From: Sulfurospirillum sp001602955
GTDB taxonomy: Bacteria; Campylobacterota; Campylobacteria; Campylobacterales; Sulfurospirillaceae
NCBI GenBank assembly: GCA_001602955.1
Contig: LVAC01000002.1
Span: forward strand, 310,001-374,000
Reading direction: 5' to 3'
DNA length: 64,000 nt
The notes beneath the pieces are model-generated. The model did no database searches, was not told the DNA's origin, and saw only the letters and a program-made list of their open reading frames with translations. How positions within the stretch are numbered: the stretch's first letter is position 1; the number at the start of each line of letters is the position of its first letter. Shown piece after piece: positions 17,774 to 25,796 of this stretch. The translations under genes and the position numbers were made by a program.

Positions 17774-18974
17774 TGCATTACGCGGTATGAAAGATACGCT
17801 TTTCCCGCACAATGAAGTTTACATGTACGTGATCGATACATGTACTAAAATTGCCCGCAATTACGGTTTTTCGTTTATTGAAACGCCGATTTTGGAAGAG
17901 ACGGCGTTGTTTAAACGCAGTGTCGGCGAAAGCAGCGACATCGTCGGTAAAGAGATGTACCAGTTTAGAGATAAAGGGGATAACGACGTTTGTTTGCGTC
18001 CCGAGGGAACGGCAGGCATCGTGAGGGCTTTTATTCAGGAAAAATACGACAAAGCGGGTCTTTCCAAACGCTTTTTTTACCATGGACCGATGTTTCGCTA
18101 TGAACGACCGCAAAAAGGACGACTTAGACAATTTCACCAATTCGGTGCGGAGAGTTTCGGCGAAGCGAACGTGAGAGAAGACGCAACGATTATTTTAATG
18201 ATTAAAGCGATTTTCGAAGCCCTCGGTATCGGTTATACGTTAGAAATCAACTCCTTAGGCTGCCCCGCGTGTATGCCCGCTTACCGTACGCGTTTGGTCT
18301 CGTTTTTAGAAAGCGTCGAGGGATTGTGTGAAGATTGCGAACGAAGAAAAACGACCAATCCGATTCGCGTGCTTGATTGTAAAAACGAACATTGCCAAAC
18401 GTTGCTTCAAAACGCACCGTTAATCGTTGATCATTTATGCCCTACATGTCAAAATGATTTTGAGACGTTGAAATCGATTTTAGACCATTTCGGGATGGCG
18501 TATCGCGTCAATCCTAAGTTGGTACGCGGGCTTGATTATTACTCCAAAACGGCGTTTGAGTTCGTCAGTTCCGAAATCGGAGCGCAAAGCGCTATTGCCG
18601 GCGGAGGACGTTACGATCGTTTGGTGGAATTTTTAGACGGAAAACCTACTCCCGCGGTCGGTTTTGCGATGGGGATCGAGCGTTTAATGGATTTGGTCAA
18701 AATGCCCGAATCCAAACGTGAGGGATACTACATCGCCGCTTTATGCGACGAGGCGTTACCAAGCGTTTATACGTTGGTTCAGCAAAAACGCGCGATTGCG
18801 CAAGTGTTAACGAGTTACGAGCCCAAATCGCTTAAAAATCATCTCAAAGCCGCCGATAAATTTTATGTAAAATTTTGTGTATGTATCGGTGAAGACGAGC
18901 TTGCAAATCAAACGGTATGGGTGAAGGATTTAGAGAGTAAAGAAGAACGCATTATGCCTATCGAGAACTTTTAA
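17766..18974 (+). CDS. hisS: Histidyl-tRNA synthetase
   Basis: A 402-residue class II aminoacyl-tRNA synthetase. The start MINALRGMKDTL is typical and follows GAGGAATTTTTAC; it overlaps the tmk stop by eight bases. Motif 2 is FRYERPQKGRLRQFHQFG (about residues 103-120), the histidine-specific segment is LVRGLDYYSKTAFEF (about 250-264), and motif 3 is GFAMGIERL (about 295-303). The C-terminal anticodon-binding domain is rather short. The frame is open upstream but inside tmk, so the longer form is rejected. Confidence 0.95.
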   Translation: MINALRGMKDTLFPHNEVYMYVIDTCTKIARNYGFSFIETPILEETALFKRSVGESSDIVGKEMYQFRDKGDNDVCLRPEGTAGIVRAFIQEKYDKAGLSKRFFYHGPMFRYERPQKGRLRQFHQFGAESFGEANVREDATIILMIKAIFEALGIGYTLEINSLGCPACMPAYRTRLVSFLESVEGLCEDCERRKTTNPIRVLDCKNEHCQTLLQNAPLIVDHLCPTCQNDFETLKSILDHFGMAYRVNPKLVRGLDYYSKTAFEFVSSEIGAQSAIAGGGRYDRLVEFLDGKPTPAVGFAMGIERLMDLVKMPESKREGYYIAALCDEALPSVYTLVQQKRAIAQVLTSYEPKSLKNHLKAADKFYVKFCVCIGEDELANQTVWVKDLESKEERIMPIENF

Positions 18975-18985
18975 GGAGCAAAACA

Positions 18986-20830
18986 TTGGACTACGGTATT
19001 AAAACCTGGGGAAACGACAACTTTTTTATTGAAGACGGTAAAGTCAAGGTCAACACCGGATGTGAACCTTCACTCATCGAAATTATTCAAGAGATACGAA
19101 AAGACGGTATTCGAGGTCCTATTTTATTACGGTTTCCTCATTTGATTCAAAAACAGATTCGAATGATCTACAAAAGTTTTGCCGACGCTAAAAAAGAGTT
19201 TAACTACGAGGGAAATTTTAGTGCCGTTTATCCTTTGAAAGTCAATCAATTCCCAAATTTCGTCAAAAACCTTGTCGCATTGGGACAAAAATACAATTAC
19301 GGTTTGGAAGCGGGATCGAAAGCCGAGCTTATTTTGGCGATGGCATACAACAATCCGCATGCGCCGATTACCGTTAACGGTTTTAAAGACAACGAGATGA
19401 TCTCTTTAGGGTTTATCGCCGCGGAGATGGGGCATAATATTACGCTGACCATCGAGGGCTTGAACGAGCTTGAGAGCATCATCTCGATCACGAAAGATCG
19501 CTTCGGGTGCGTTCCCAATATCGGTCTTCGCATTCGTCTTCACAGTTCGGGAATCGGTATTTGGGCAAAAAGCGGCGGCATCAATTCCAAATTCGGCTTA
19601 ACCTCTACCGAACTTTTAGAAGCGGTCAATATGATTCGCGATGCGAATCTCCTCGATAAATTTACGATGATTCACTTTCATATCGGTTCGCAAATTACCG
19701 ACATTGCACCTTTGAAAAAAGCCTTACGGGAAGCGGGCAACATTTATGCCGAGCTTTGCCGCATGGGTGCGACGAATCTTCGTGCGATCAATTTGGGCGG
19801 CGGTTTGGCGGTCGAATATTCGCAACATAAAACGACTTTACATAAAAACTATACTTTGGGCGAGTACGCCAACGACGTCGTGTATCTTTTAAAAGACATC
19901 GCAACGCAAAAAAACGTTCACGAACCGGATATTTTTATCGAGTCGGGACGTTTTGTCGCGGCACATCATGCCGTTTTGGTTGCGCCCGTTTTGGAGCTTT
20001 TTTCGCAAGAGTATACCGATCAAAAATTGCGTCTTAAAGAGATAAACCCTCCTCTCGTTCAGGAATTGTACGATCTCTTCAATACGATGAATCGTAAAAA
20101 TGCTCTTGAGTTCCTTCACGACAGTATCGATCATATGGAATCTTTATTGACCTTGTTCGATTTGGGTTACATCGATCTTCAAGACCGTTCCAATACCGAA
20201 ATTTTGGTTAACTTGATTATTAAAAAAGCGGTGGGACTCAGTGCCGATAAAAAATTGAGCGAAATTTTGGACATTCAAGATCGCGTTCAAGAGCGCTATT
20301 TGGTCAACTTTTCCCTCTTTCAAAGTTTGCCCGATTTTTGGGGTATCGATCAGACGTTTCCGGTTATGCCTTTGGATCGTTTGGATGAAGTTCCGACGCG
20401 TTCGGCTTCACTTTGGGATATTACCTGCGATAGCGACGGCGAAATCGGCTTTAGTACCGAAACGCCGCTGTTTTTGCATGACGTAGACGTTACGCAACGC
20501 GATTACTTTTTAGGATTTTTCTTGGTCGGTGCTTATCAAGAGGTTTTAGGTATGAAACACAATCTCTTTACGCATCCTACAGAGGCGACGATTCGCATCG
20601 ACGACGACGGATACGAGATTGAAAATATCTTAGAGTCTCAAAGCATTAGCGATATTTTAGAAGATTTAGATTACGATATTAAAGAAGTCCAAGAAAATCT
20701 GAACGATCGTATCGAAGCTTCCGATATTATCAGCGAAAAAGAGAAAAAGCATATTTTAGGCGAGATTTATCTCTTTTTGAACGATAACGGTTACTTGAAA
20801 ACGATCAATAACGAGGATAATACGCAATGA
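18986..20830 (+). CDS. speA: Biosynthetic arginine decarboxylase SpeA
   Basis: A 614-residue PLP enzyme of the alanine-racemase-fold (group IV) decarboxylases, converting arginine to agmatine for polyamine synthesis. The PLP lysine is in VYPLKVNQ (about residue 78), followed by GLEAGSKAEL. FHIGSQI (about 231) and GGGLAVEY (about 273) are the conserved phosphate-binding and barrel motifs, and CDSDGEI near residue 482 is the active-site Cys-Asp segment. The start is TTG, supported by AAGGAG nine bases upstream. Its stop overlaps the cysE start as ATGA. Confidence 0.92.
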   Translation: MDYGIKTWGNDNFFIEDGKVKVNTGCEPSLIEIIQEIRKDGIRGPILLRFPHLIQKQIRMIYKSFADAKKEFNYEGNFSAVYPLKVNQFPNFVKNLVALGQKYNYGLEAGSKAELILAMAYNNPHAPITVNGFKDNEMISLGFIAAEMGHNITLTIEGLNELESIISITKDRFGCVPNIGLRIRLHSSGIGIWAKSGGINSKFGLTSTELLEAVNMIRDANLLDKFTMIHFHIGSQITDIAPLKKALREAGNIYAELCRMGATNLRAINLGGGLAVEYSQHKTTLHKNYTLGEYANDVVYLLKDIATQKNVHEPDIFIESGRFVAAHHAVLVAPVLELFSQEYTDQKLRLKEINPPLVQELYDLFNTMNRKNALEFLHDSIDHMESLLTLFDLGYIDLQDRSNTEILVNLIIKKAVGLSADKKLSEILDIQDRVQERYLVNFSLFQSLPDFWGIDQTFPVMPLDRLDEVPTRSASLWDITCDSDGEIGFSTETPLFLHDVDVTQRDYFLGFFLVGAYQEVLGMKHNLFTHPTEATIRIDDDGYEIENILESQSISDILEDLDYDIKEVQENLNDRIEASDIISEKEKKHILGEIYLFLNDNGYLKTINNEDNTQ

Positions 20831-21546
20831 GCGACATCTCTTTATGGCAAAAGATCAAGGAAGATTTTTCCCAACCCGTTTTGCACGATCCGGCACTCAA
20901 TTCTAAAATAGAGCTTTTTTTCAACTATCCGGGCGTATGGGCATTAGCAAATTACCGTATTGCTCATGCCTTACATGTTAGAGGTTTTCGTACCCTTGCG
21001 CGAGCGATTATGGGGATTTCTCAGATTATTACCAATATGGACATTCATCCCGCATGTACGATCGGTAGACGCGTCTTTTTCGATCACGCTTTCGGTGTTG
21101 TCGTCGGCGAAACGGCGGTGATCGGGGACGATGTTTTGATTTACCAGTGCGTTACGTTAGGCGGCGTGAGTTTAGAACGCGGCGTCAAACGTCACCCGAC
21201 GATCAAAAACGGTTCGGTTATCGGTTCGGGAGCTAAAATCTTGGGTGACATCACGATCGGCGAAAATTGCCGTATCGGTTCCAATTCGGTGGTCGTTAAG
21301 AGTATTCCGGACGACTCCACCGCCGTGGGCGTTCCCGCACGCGTGATCGAAAAAGGGCGCGATAAAAGCCCGATGGCGCATAATAAACTTCCCGATATTA
21401 ACAAAGAGCTTTTTATCTACATGTTCAAACGTATTAAGATTTTAGAAGACGCCGTTTTGCAAAGTCATCAAGACCAAAACGTGAAAGTCAAAGACGACGA
21501 ACTGGAAGCTATTTACAAAAGCTACTTGGAATCGGTCAAAGAATAA
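20827..21546 (+). CDS. cysE: Serine O-acetyltransferase CysE
   Basis: A 239-residue left-handed beta-helix acyltransferase making O-acetylserine for cysteine. Family motifs include DIHPACTIGRRVFFDHAFGV (about residues 71-90) with the catalytic Asp-His pair, VTLGGVSLERGVKRHPTI (about 117-134) and GVPARVIEK. The C-terminal 45 residues are an added helical tail. It overlaps speA as ATGA. In C. jejuni cysE neighbours aspB directly; here the anf cluster separates them. Although a serine acetyltransferase (NifP) accompanies some nif clusters, this copy belongs to the ancestral speA operon. Confidence 0.95.
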   Translation: MSDISLWQKIKEDFSQPVLHDPALNSKIELFFNYPGVWALANYRIAHALHVRGFRTLARAIMGISQIITNMDIHPACTIGRRVFFDHAFGVVVGETAVIGDDVLIYQCVTLGGVSLERGVKRHPTIKNGSVIGSGAKILGDITIGENCRIGSNSVVVKSIPDDSTAVGVPARVIEKGRDKSPMAHNKLPDINKELFIYMFKRIKILEDAVLQSHQDQNVKVKDDELEAIYKSYLESVKE

Positions 21547-21555
21547 TTCTACCGT

Positions 21556-21580
21556 AAAAGGCGTGCTTTTCGCGCCTTTA
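21556..21580 (+). terminator. Hairpin after cysE
   Basis: AAAGGCG at 21557-21563 pairs with CGCCTTT at 21573-21579. It separates the speA-cysE transcript from the nitrogenase cluster, which therefore needs its own promoter. Confidence 0.6.
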
Positions 21581-21625
21581 ACACTCTATCCTTCCCTTTT
21601 TTCTATGCATTTATGAACGTATCTT

Positions 21626-21641
21626 TGTACATATTTGTACA
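21626..21641. promoter_or_regulatory. Putative activator site for anfD (NifA/VnfA/AnfA-type dyad)
   Basis: TGTACATATTTGTACA contains both the NifA upstream activator consensus TGT-N10-ACA and the GTAC-N6-GTAC dyad described for VnfA of Azotobacter. It lies 133 bases before the anfD start and about 50 bases before the best -24/-12-like element. An enhancer-binding activator of this family is encoded in the same cluster. Confidence 0.65.
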
Positions 21642-21689
21642 CAGATGCTTTTCTCCACTCCTCTTTTGTTTTTTCAAATAGCCTAAAAT

Positions 21690-21704
21690 AGGCACTTTTA
21701 AGCT
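21690..21704 (+). promoter_or_regulatory. Possible sigma-54 promoter of anfD (imperfect)
   Basis: AGGCACTTTTAAGCT resembles TGGCAC-N5-TTGC, but the distance between the GG and GC doublets is nine rather than ten bases. A second candidate with correct spacing is at 21716-21731 (GGGAATACTCTATGCA), where the -24 half is poor. Neither is convincing alone; the sigma-54 assignment comes mainly from the linked activator. Confidence 0.35.
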
Positions 21705-21773
21705 CTTTAACCTTCGGGAATACTCTATGCAGTTTAGGAGATGAAATCATTCATCACACCAAAGGAGAAGACC

Positions 21774-23342
21774 ATGCCGTATCATGAGTTTGAATGTAGT
21801 ACATGTATTCCGGAACGGAAATCACATGCGGTTTTAAAAGGGGAAGAAGATGATCTAACGACGTGCCTTCCCGAGGGACACTTGGCCACGATTCCCGGAA
21901 CGATTTCGGAACGCGGATGTGCCTATTGCGGTGCAAAGCACGTGATCGGTACGCCGATGAAAGACGCGATCCATATGAGCCACGGACCCGTGGGATGTAC
22001 GTACGACACGTGGCAGACGAAGCGTTACATTAGCGATAACGACAACTTCCAGCTCAAATACACCCATGCAACCGATATGAAAGAGACGCATGTCGTCTTC
22101 GGCGGTATGGATTTGTTGAAAAAAAATATGATTGAAGCGTTTAAAGCGCATCCCGAGATTAATCGTATGACCGTTTATCAAACGTGCGCGTCGGCGTTGA
22201 TCGGCGACGATATGGAAGCAATGGCACGCGAAGTAATGAAAGAATTGCCCGGTACGGATATTTTCGTATGCAACGCACCGGGATTCGGCGGACCGAGTCA
22301 GTCGGGAGGTCATCATAAGATCAACATTTCGTGGATTAACGAAAAAGTCGGTACGGTAGAGCCGAAAATCACGAGCGATTACGTGATTAATTACGTCGGC
22401 GACTACAATATTCAAGGCGATTGCGAAGTGATGTGCGATTTCTTTAAACGTATGGGCATTCAAGTGCTTTCGACGTTTACGGGAAACGGTTCGTACGATG
22501 AGCTTCGCGGTATGCATCGAGCGCACTTAAACGTGCTTGAATGTGCTAGATCTGCCGAATACATCTGCAACGAGCTGCGCGTCAAGTACGGCATTCCGCG
22601 TCTTGACATCGACGGTTTCGGTTTTGGACCGCTTTCGGAATCGCTCATGAAAGTTGCGCGCTTTTTCGGCCTTGAAGATCGTGCGCAAGCGATTATCGAC
22701 GAAGAAGTGGCACGATGGAAACCGGAACTTGATTGGTATAAAAAACGGCTTACGGGCGTCAAAGTCTGCTTATGGCCGGGGGGATCGAAACTGTGGCACT
22801 GGGCGAATGCGATTCACGAAGAGATGGGTGTAGAAGTCGTCTCTTTGTACACCAAATTCGGTCATCAAGGCGATATGGAAAAAGGTATTGCCCGAGCGGA
22901 AGTCGGAACGCTTGCTATTGACGATCCGAATGAACTTGAAGGTCTTGAAGCGATGCGCATGATGAAACCGGACGTCATTTTTACGGGTGTTCGACCGGGC
23001 GAAGTTGCTAAAAAACAACGCATTCAATATCTTAATGCCCATGCGTATCATAACGGACCGTACAAGGGGTTCGAAGGCTGGGTGCGCTTTGCTCGCGATA
23101 TTTACAATGCGCATTACTCTCCGATTCATCAGCTCTCGGGTATCGATATTAGCAAAGACGACTTTAACATCGATAAAGGCTTTATGACGCGACAAATGAT
23201 TTCCGACGTCAAACTCACTCCCGAAGAGGTACATGTCGAGGGAGAAACGCCTTATACCGGCGAATTTGATTGTGTGACGCCTTTACGAACCAAGACGTAT
23301 CCTAGCGAGCTTACGCGCAGTACGACTGCTCAAGCGGTTTAA
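21774..23342 (+). CDS. anfD: Iron-only nitrogenase, alpha subunit AnfD
   Basis: A 522-residue catalytic subunit of the FeFe protein, which reduces N2 with an Fe-only cofactor. The N-terminus MPYHEFECSTCIPER and the whole sequence read as AnfD and not VnfD or NifD. Expected P-cluster ligands are Cys49 (ERGCAYCGAKHV), Cys75 (SHGPVGCTYDTW) and Cys138 (VYQTCASALIGDD). Cofactor ligands are Cys257 (LNVLECARSAEYIC) and His423 (LNAHAYHNGPYKGF), the same positions I recall for characterised AnfD. GGHHK (about 178-182) corresponds to the His195 region of NifD. The start at 21774 follows AAAGGAG; an ATG at 21741 has no usable ribosome-binding site. First gene of anfDGK. No Fe-protein gene (anfH) precedes it, unlike Azotobacter or Rhodobacter. 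Confidence 0.96.
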   Translation: MPYHEFECSTCIPERKSHAVLKGEEDDLTTCLPEGHLATIPGTISERGCAYCGAKHVIGTPMKDAIHMSHGPVGCTYDTWQTKRYISDNDNFQLKYTHATDMKETHVVFGGMDLLKKNMIEAFKAHPEINRMTVYQTCASALIGDDMEAMAREVMKELPGTDIFVCNAPGFGGPSQSGGHHKINISWINEKVGTVEPKITSDYVINYVGDYNIQGDCEVMCDFFKRMGIQVLSTFTGNGSYDELRGMHRAHLNVLECARSAEYICNELRVKYGIPRLDIDGFGFGPLSESLMKVARFFGLEDRAQAIIDEEVARWKPELDWYKKRLTGVKVCLWPGGSKLWHWANAIHEEMGVEVVSLYTKFGHQGDMEKGIARAEVGTLAIDDPNELEGLEAMRMMKPDVIFTGVRPGEVAKKQRIQYLNAHAYHNGPYKGFEGWVRFARDIYNAHYSPIHQLSGIDISKDDFNIDKGFMTRQMISDVKLTPEEVHVEGETPYTGEFDCVTPLRTKTYPSELTRSTTAQAV

Positions 23343-23353
23343 AGGAGGCAAAG

Positions 23354-23707
23354 ATGAACGAAGAGACGATTCGTGCCCGTATCGCACCCTTGGAAGATTA
23401 CATTATGAAGCACTGCCTTTGGCAATTCCATTCCCGCGAATGGGATCGCGTTAGGCAAAACGAAGGTATTTTAAGCAAAGCAAAGCAACTGTTATGCGAA
23501 GAGCCGGTGGCAAAAGAGACACCGGAAGATCGTTGTTATTGGGTCGATGCCCTTGCTTTGACGGAAGCTTTTAAAAAGCGGTTTGCGTGGCTTAAAGAGA
23601 TGGATAAAGAGAGCATAGAGGTTCTGATGCACGCGCTTAAAGAACGCATCGATTTTGTTACGATTACGGGGTCGCTCAATAAAGAGTTGACCTCTCCACG
23701 TTATTAA
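23354..23707 (+). CDS. anfG: Iron-only nitrogenase, delta subunit AnfG
   Basis: A 117-residue delta subunit, present only in alternative (V and Fe-only) nitrogenases and needed for the hexameric (alpha-beta-delta)2 enzyme. It is clearly AnfG: DYIMKHCLWQFHSREWDR near the N-terminus, DRCYWVDALALTEAF in the middle and the C-terminal TITGSLNKEL. It is about 15 residues shorter than A. vinelandii AnfG, lacking an N-terminal extension. AAAGGAGG precedes the ATG. It sits between anfD and anfK, the canonical order, with gaps of 11 and 9 bases, so the three subunits are co-translated in stoichiometric fashion. Confidence 0.96.
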   Translation: MNEETIRARIAPLEDYIMKHCLWQFHSREWDRVRQNEGILSKAKQLLCEEPVAKETPEDRCYWVDALALTEAFKKRFAWLKEMDKESIEVLMHALKERIDFVTITGSLNKELTSPRY

Positions 23708-23716
23708 GGAGTTTAC

Positions 23717-25105
23717 ATGTCATGCGATTTACGAGCCAAAGAGCGATCGGGAATTATCAATCCCATTTTTACATGTCAGCCTTGCGGTGCTCAATACGTC
23801 AGTATCGGGATTAAAGATTGTATCGCTATCGTACACGGCGGTCAAGGATGCGTTATGTTTGTTCGGATGTTGTTTGCACAGCATTTTAAAGACAATTTCG
23901 ACATCGCATCTTCTTCGTTGCACGAAGACAGTGCGGTTTTCGGTGCCACGGGACGCGTCGAAACGGCGGTGGATGTTTTATTGGCGCGCTATCCGCACGT
24001 TCGGGTTATTCCGATTATTACGACATGTTCGACCGAAATTATCGGGGACGATATTGAAGGCGTTATCAATAAGCTCAATAACGGTCTATTAAAAGAGAAG
24101 TACGCAGGTCGAGAAGTCCATCTCGTACCGGTTCATACGCCGAGTTTCAAAGGCAGTATGATCAGCGGGTACGATGTCGCGGTCGAGTCGTTGGTTAAAG
24201 CGTTCGCAGAGCAAACGACGCCCAACGGCAAGATCAATTTAATCACCGGTTGGGTCAATCCGGGCGATGTTACGGCTCTCAAACACCTATTGGCGATGAT
24301 GCAAATCGACGCTACCGTTTTATTTGAGATTGAGAGTTTCGATTCGCCGTTAATGCCCGATAAAAGCGGTGTTTCTCACGGCGAAACGACGGTTGAGGAT
24401 TTAAAAGATACCGCCAATGCCGTAGGGACGATCGCTCTCAATCGTTATGAGGGCGGTAAAGCGGCGAAATACCTTGAGAAAAAGTTCAAAGTTCCCTCCG
24501 TCATTGGACCCTCGCCGATCGGAATTCGCAATACCGATACGTTTTTGAAACAGCTTCAAACGATGAGCGGTAAGCCGATTCCCGAAGCTTTGGTCAAAGA
24601 AAGAGGCATTGCGATCGATGCGATTACCGATTTGGCGCATATGTTTTTTGCGGATAAACGCGTTGCGATTTTCGGTGCACCCGATCTTGTGATTAGTTTG
24701 GCGGAGTTTTGCATCGATATGGAGATGAAACCCGTTTTACTTTTATTGGGAGACGACAACAGCGGTTATAAAAAAGACGATCGTATCAAAGCACTTCAAG
24801 CCAACGTGGATTGGGATATGGAAATTATTATGAATGCGGATTTGTGGGAATTGGACGATCGCATCAAAAATAAAGGTTTAAAGCTCGACTTGATTATGGG
24901 GCATTCCAAAGGACGATGGGCGGCAATCGACAATCATATTCCGATGGTTCGCGTCGGTTTTCCGACTTACGATCGTGCGGGGCTTTACCGTCATCCCGTC
25001 GTCGGTTATGCAGGTGCTATTTGGCTTGCCGAAGAGATTGCCAATACGCTTTTTACGGATATGGAATACAAACGCAACAAAGAGTGGTTACTGAACGTTT
25101 GGTAA
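23717..25105 (+). CDS. anfK: Iron-only nitrogenase, beta subunit AnfK
   Basis: A 462-residue beta subunit that completes the P-cluster and the docking face for the Fe protein. P-cluster ligands by position are Cys20 (NPIFTCQPCGAQ), Cys45 (HGGQGCVMFVR) and Cys104 (ITTCSTEIIGDD). The N-terminus is short, without the long arm of NifK, as in AnfK and VnfK, and the sequence reads as AnfK (SSSLHEDSAVFGATGRVE; HTPSFKGSMISGYDVAV). TAAGGAG precedes the ATG. An extra Cys23 is next to the first ligand. It is followed by a large inverted repeat and then the flavoprotein gene. Confidence 0.96.
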   Translation: MSCDLRAKERSGIINPIFTCQPCGAQYVSIGIKDCIAIVHGGQGCVMFVRMLFAQHFKDNFDIASSSLHEDSAVFGATGRVETAVDVLLARYPHVRVIPIITTCSTEIIGDDIEGVINKLNNGLLKEKYAGREVHLVPVHTPSFKGSMISGYDVAVESLVKAFAEQTTPNGKINLITGWVNPGDVTALKHLLAMMQIDATVLFEIESFDSPLMPDKSGVSHGETTVEDLKDTANAVGTIALNRYEGGKAAKYLEKKFKVPSVIGPSPIGIRNTDTFLKQLQTMSGKPIPEALVKERGIAIDAITDLAHMFFADKRVAIFGAPDLVISLAEFCIDMEMKPVLLLLGDDNSGYKKDDRIKALQANVDWDMEIIMNADLWELDDRIKNKGLKLDLIMGHSKGRWAAIDNHIPMVRVGFPTYDRAGLYRHPVVGYAGAIWLAEEIANTLFTDMEYKRNKEWLLNVW

Positions 25106-25116
25106 GCCTTACATCG

Positions 25117-25149
25117 GAGCGGTTTAACATGTACATGTCAAAACCGCTC
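25117..25149. repeat. Inverted repeat with nested palindrome after anfK
   Basis: GAGCGGTTT (25117-25125) and AAACCGCTC (25141-25149) enclose ACATGTACATGT (25127-25138), itself a perfect palindrome. There is no T-tract, so it is more likely an mRNA-stabilising or processing hairpin that sets anfDGK levels above the downstream genes, or a protein-binding site, than a strong terminator. Confidence 0.6.
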
Positions 25150-25168
25150 GCTTCAAAAAGGAGATAGT

Positions 25169-25696
25169 ATGCAAAAAATTCGTTATACGCAACGTATCTG
25201 TCAGGACCAAGAGGCCATCGAATCTTTTTTACAAACGACGCGCGTAGGCATTGTTGCGATGATCGATCACGAGAGCCTTCCTTATGCAACGCCCGTTAAT
25301 TTTGTTTGGCATAAAGGAGCTCTTTATTTTCACGGAATGGGTTCGGGGAAGAAAGAGTCGATCTTGTCCCAAAATCCCTCCATTTGTTTTACCCTCTTCC
25401 ATGAATTCGGTACGACGGTCGATCCGATGCCCTGCCATGCCGATACCTCTTATCGAAGTGCGATGATCTTCGGGAAAGTCTTTAAGGTCGATCATAGCGA
25501 AGAAGCGGCGGAGGTATTGCAATGCATCCTTGATAAATATACTCCCGATTATTATAAAACGACGATTACGAGCACTTTAGTCGAAAAATATCGCTCGTCG
25601 CACGACGGTAAAGCGGTATCCGTTTTCAAAGTGCTTCCTTATGAAATAACGGTCAAAGAAAACTGCGTACCCGAAGATCAATTGTTTAATAAATAA
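25169..25696 (+). CDS. PNPOx-fold flavin-binding protein (NimA/COG3467-like) in the anf cluster
   Basis: A 175-residue protein of the pyridoxamine-phosphate-oxidase-like split-barrel family. Family features are the N-terminal segment RVGIVAMIDHESLPYATPVNF-like strand pair (about residues 25-45), YFHGMGSGKKESIL (about 53-66, contacts to the flavin phosphate) and CHADTSYRSAMIFGKV (about 90-105). Members bind FMN, FAD, heme or F420 and act as reductases or as nitroimidazole-resistance proteins. AAAAGGAGATAGT precedes the ATG. Its position between anfK and the activator suggests a redox or oxygen-protection task for the nitrogenase, but no such role can be read from the sequence. A. vinelandii Anf3, an FAD/heme oxidase linked to the same enzyme, is a functional parallel to test. 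Confidence 0.75.
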   Translation: MQKIRYTQRICQDQEAIESFLQTTRVGIVAMIDHESLPYATPVNFVWHKGALYFHGMGSGKKESILSQNPSICFTLFHEFGTTVDPMPCHADTSYRSAMIFGKVFKVDHSEEAAEVLQCILDKYTPDYYKTTITSTLVEKYRSSHDGKAVSVFKVLPYEITVKENCVPEDQLFNK

Positions 25697-25732
25697 GCAA
25701 TTGACATGTCGGCATTACGCACATGCTGAAGG

Positions 25733-25738
25733 TATAAT
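25733..25738 (+). promoter_or_regulatory. -10 box upstream of the anf activator gene
   Basis: TATAAT in GAAGGTATAATATTCG, 59 bases before the start at 25797. It suggests the activator and the NifE-like gene also have a housekeeping promoter, apart from read-through from anfDGK. Confidence 0.5.
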
Positions 25739-25796
25739 ATTCGTTATATAATTAAATATATAATGCTAAAGTTCGTTGATATTACTTGAGGAGACG

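Noticed and set aside
20827..21546. cysE as a nitrogenase-linked NifP
   Set aside because: A serine acetyltransferase next to nitrogenase genes recalls nifP, but it overlaps speA, ends in a terminator-like hairpin, and belongs to the speA-cysE-aspB order of relatives without nitrogenase.
16186..21546. Horizontal island in the tRNA-Gly downstream region
   Set aside because: tRNA genes are common insertion sites, but no integrase or direct repeat of the tRNA 3' end is visible and the gene order is the conserved campylobacterial one.
21741..21773. Upstream ATG giving an 11-residue N-terminal extension of AnfD
   Set aside because: It sits directly against AGGAG with no spacing, the extension is absent from known AnfD, and the ATG at 21774 has a well placed AAAGGAG.
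21774..25105. Vanadium nitrogenase (vnfDGK) as the identity
   Set aside because: The delta subunit is shared by both types, but the N-terminus and segments of the alpha and beta subunits read as AnfD and AnfK; VnfD has a different N-terminus and cofactor-flanking residues.
25117..25149. A second activator site for the anf operon
   Set aside because: The palindrome contains a single GTAC but not the GTAC-N6-GTAC or TGT-N10-ACA arrangement, and it follows anfK rather than a promoter.
25700..25740. TTGACA at about 25701 as the -35 box of the activator gene
   Set aside because: The distance to TATAAT is about 26 bases, far beyond the usual 16-18.
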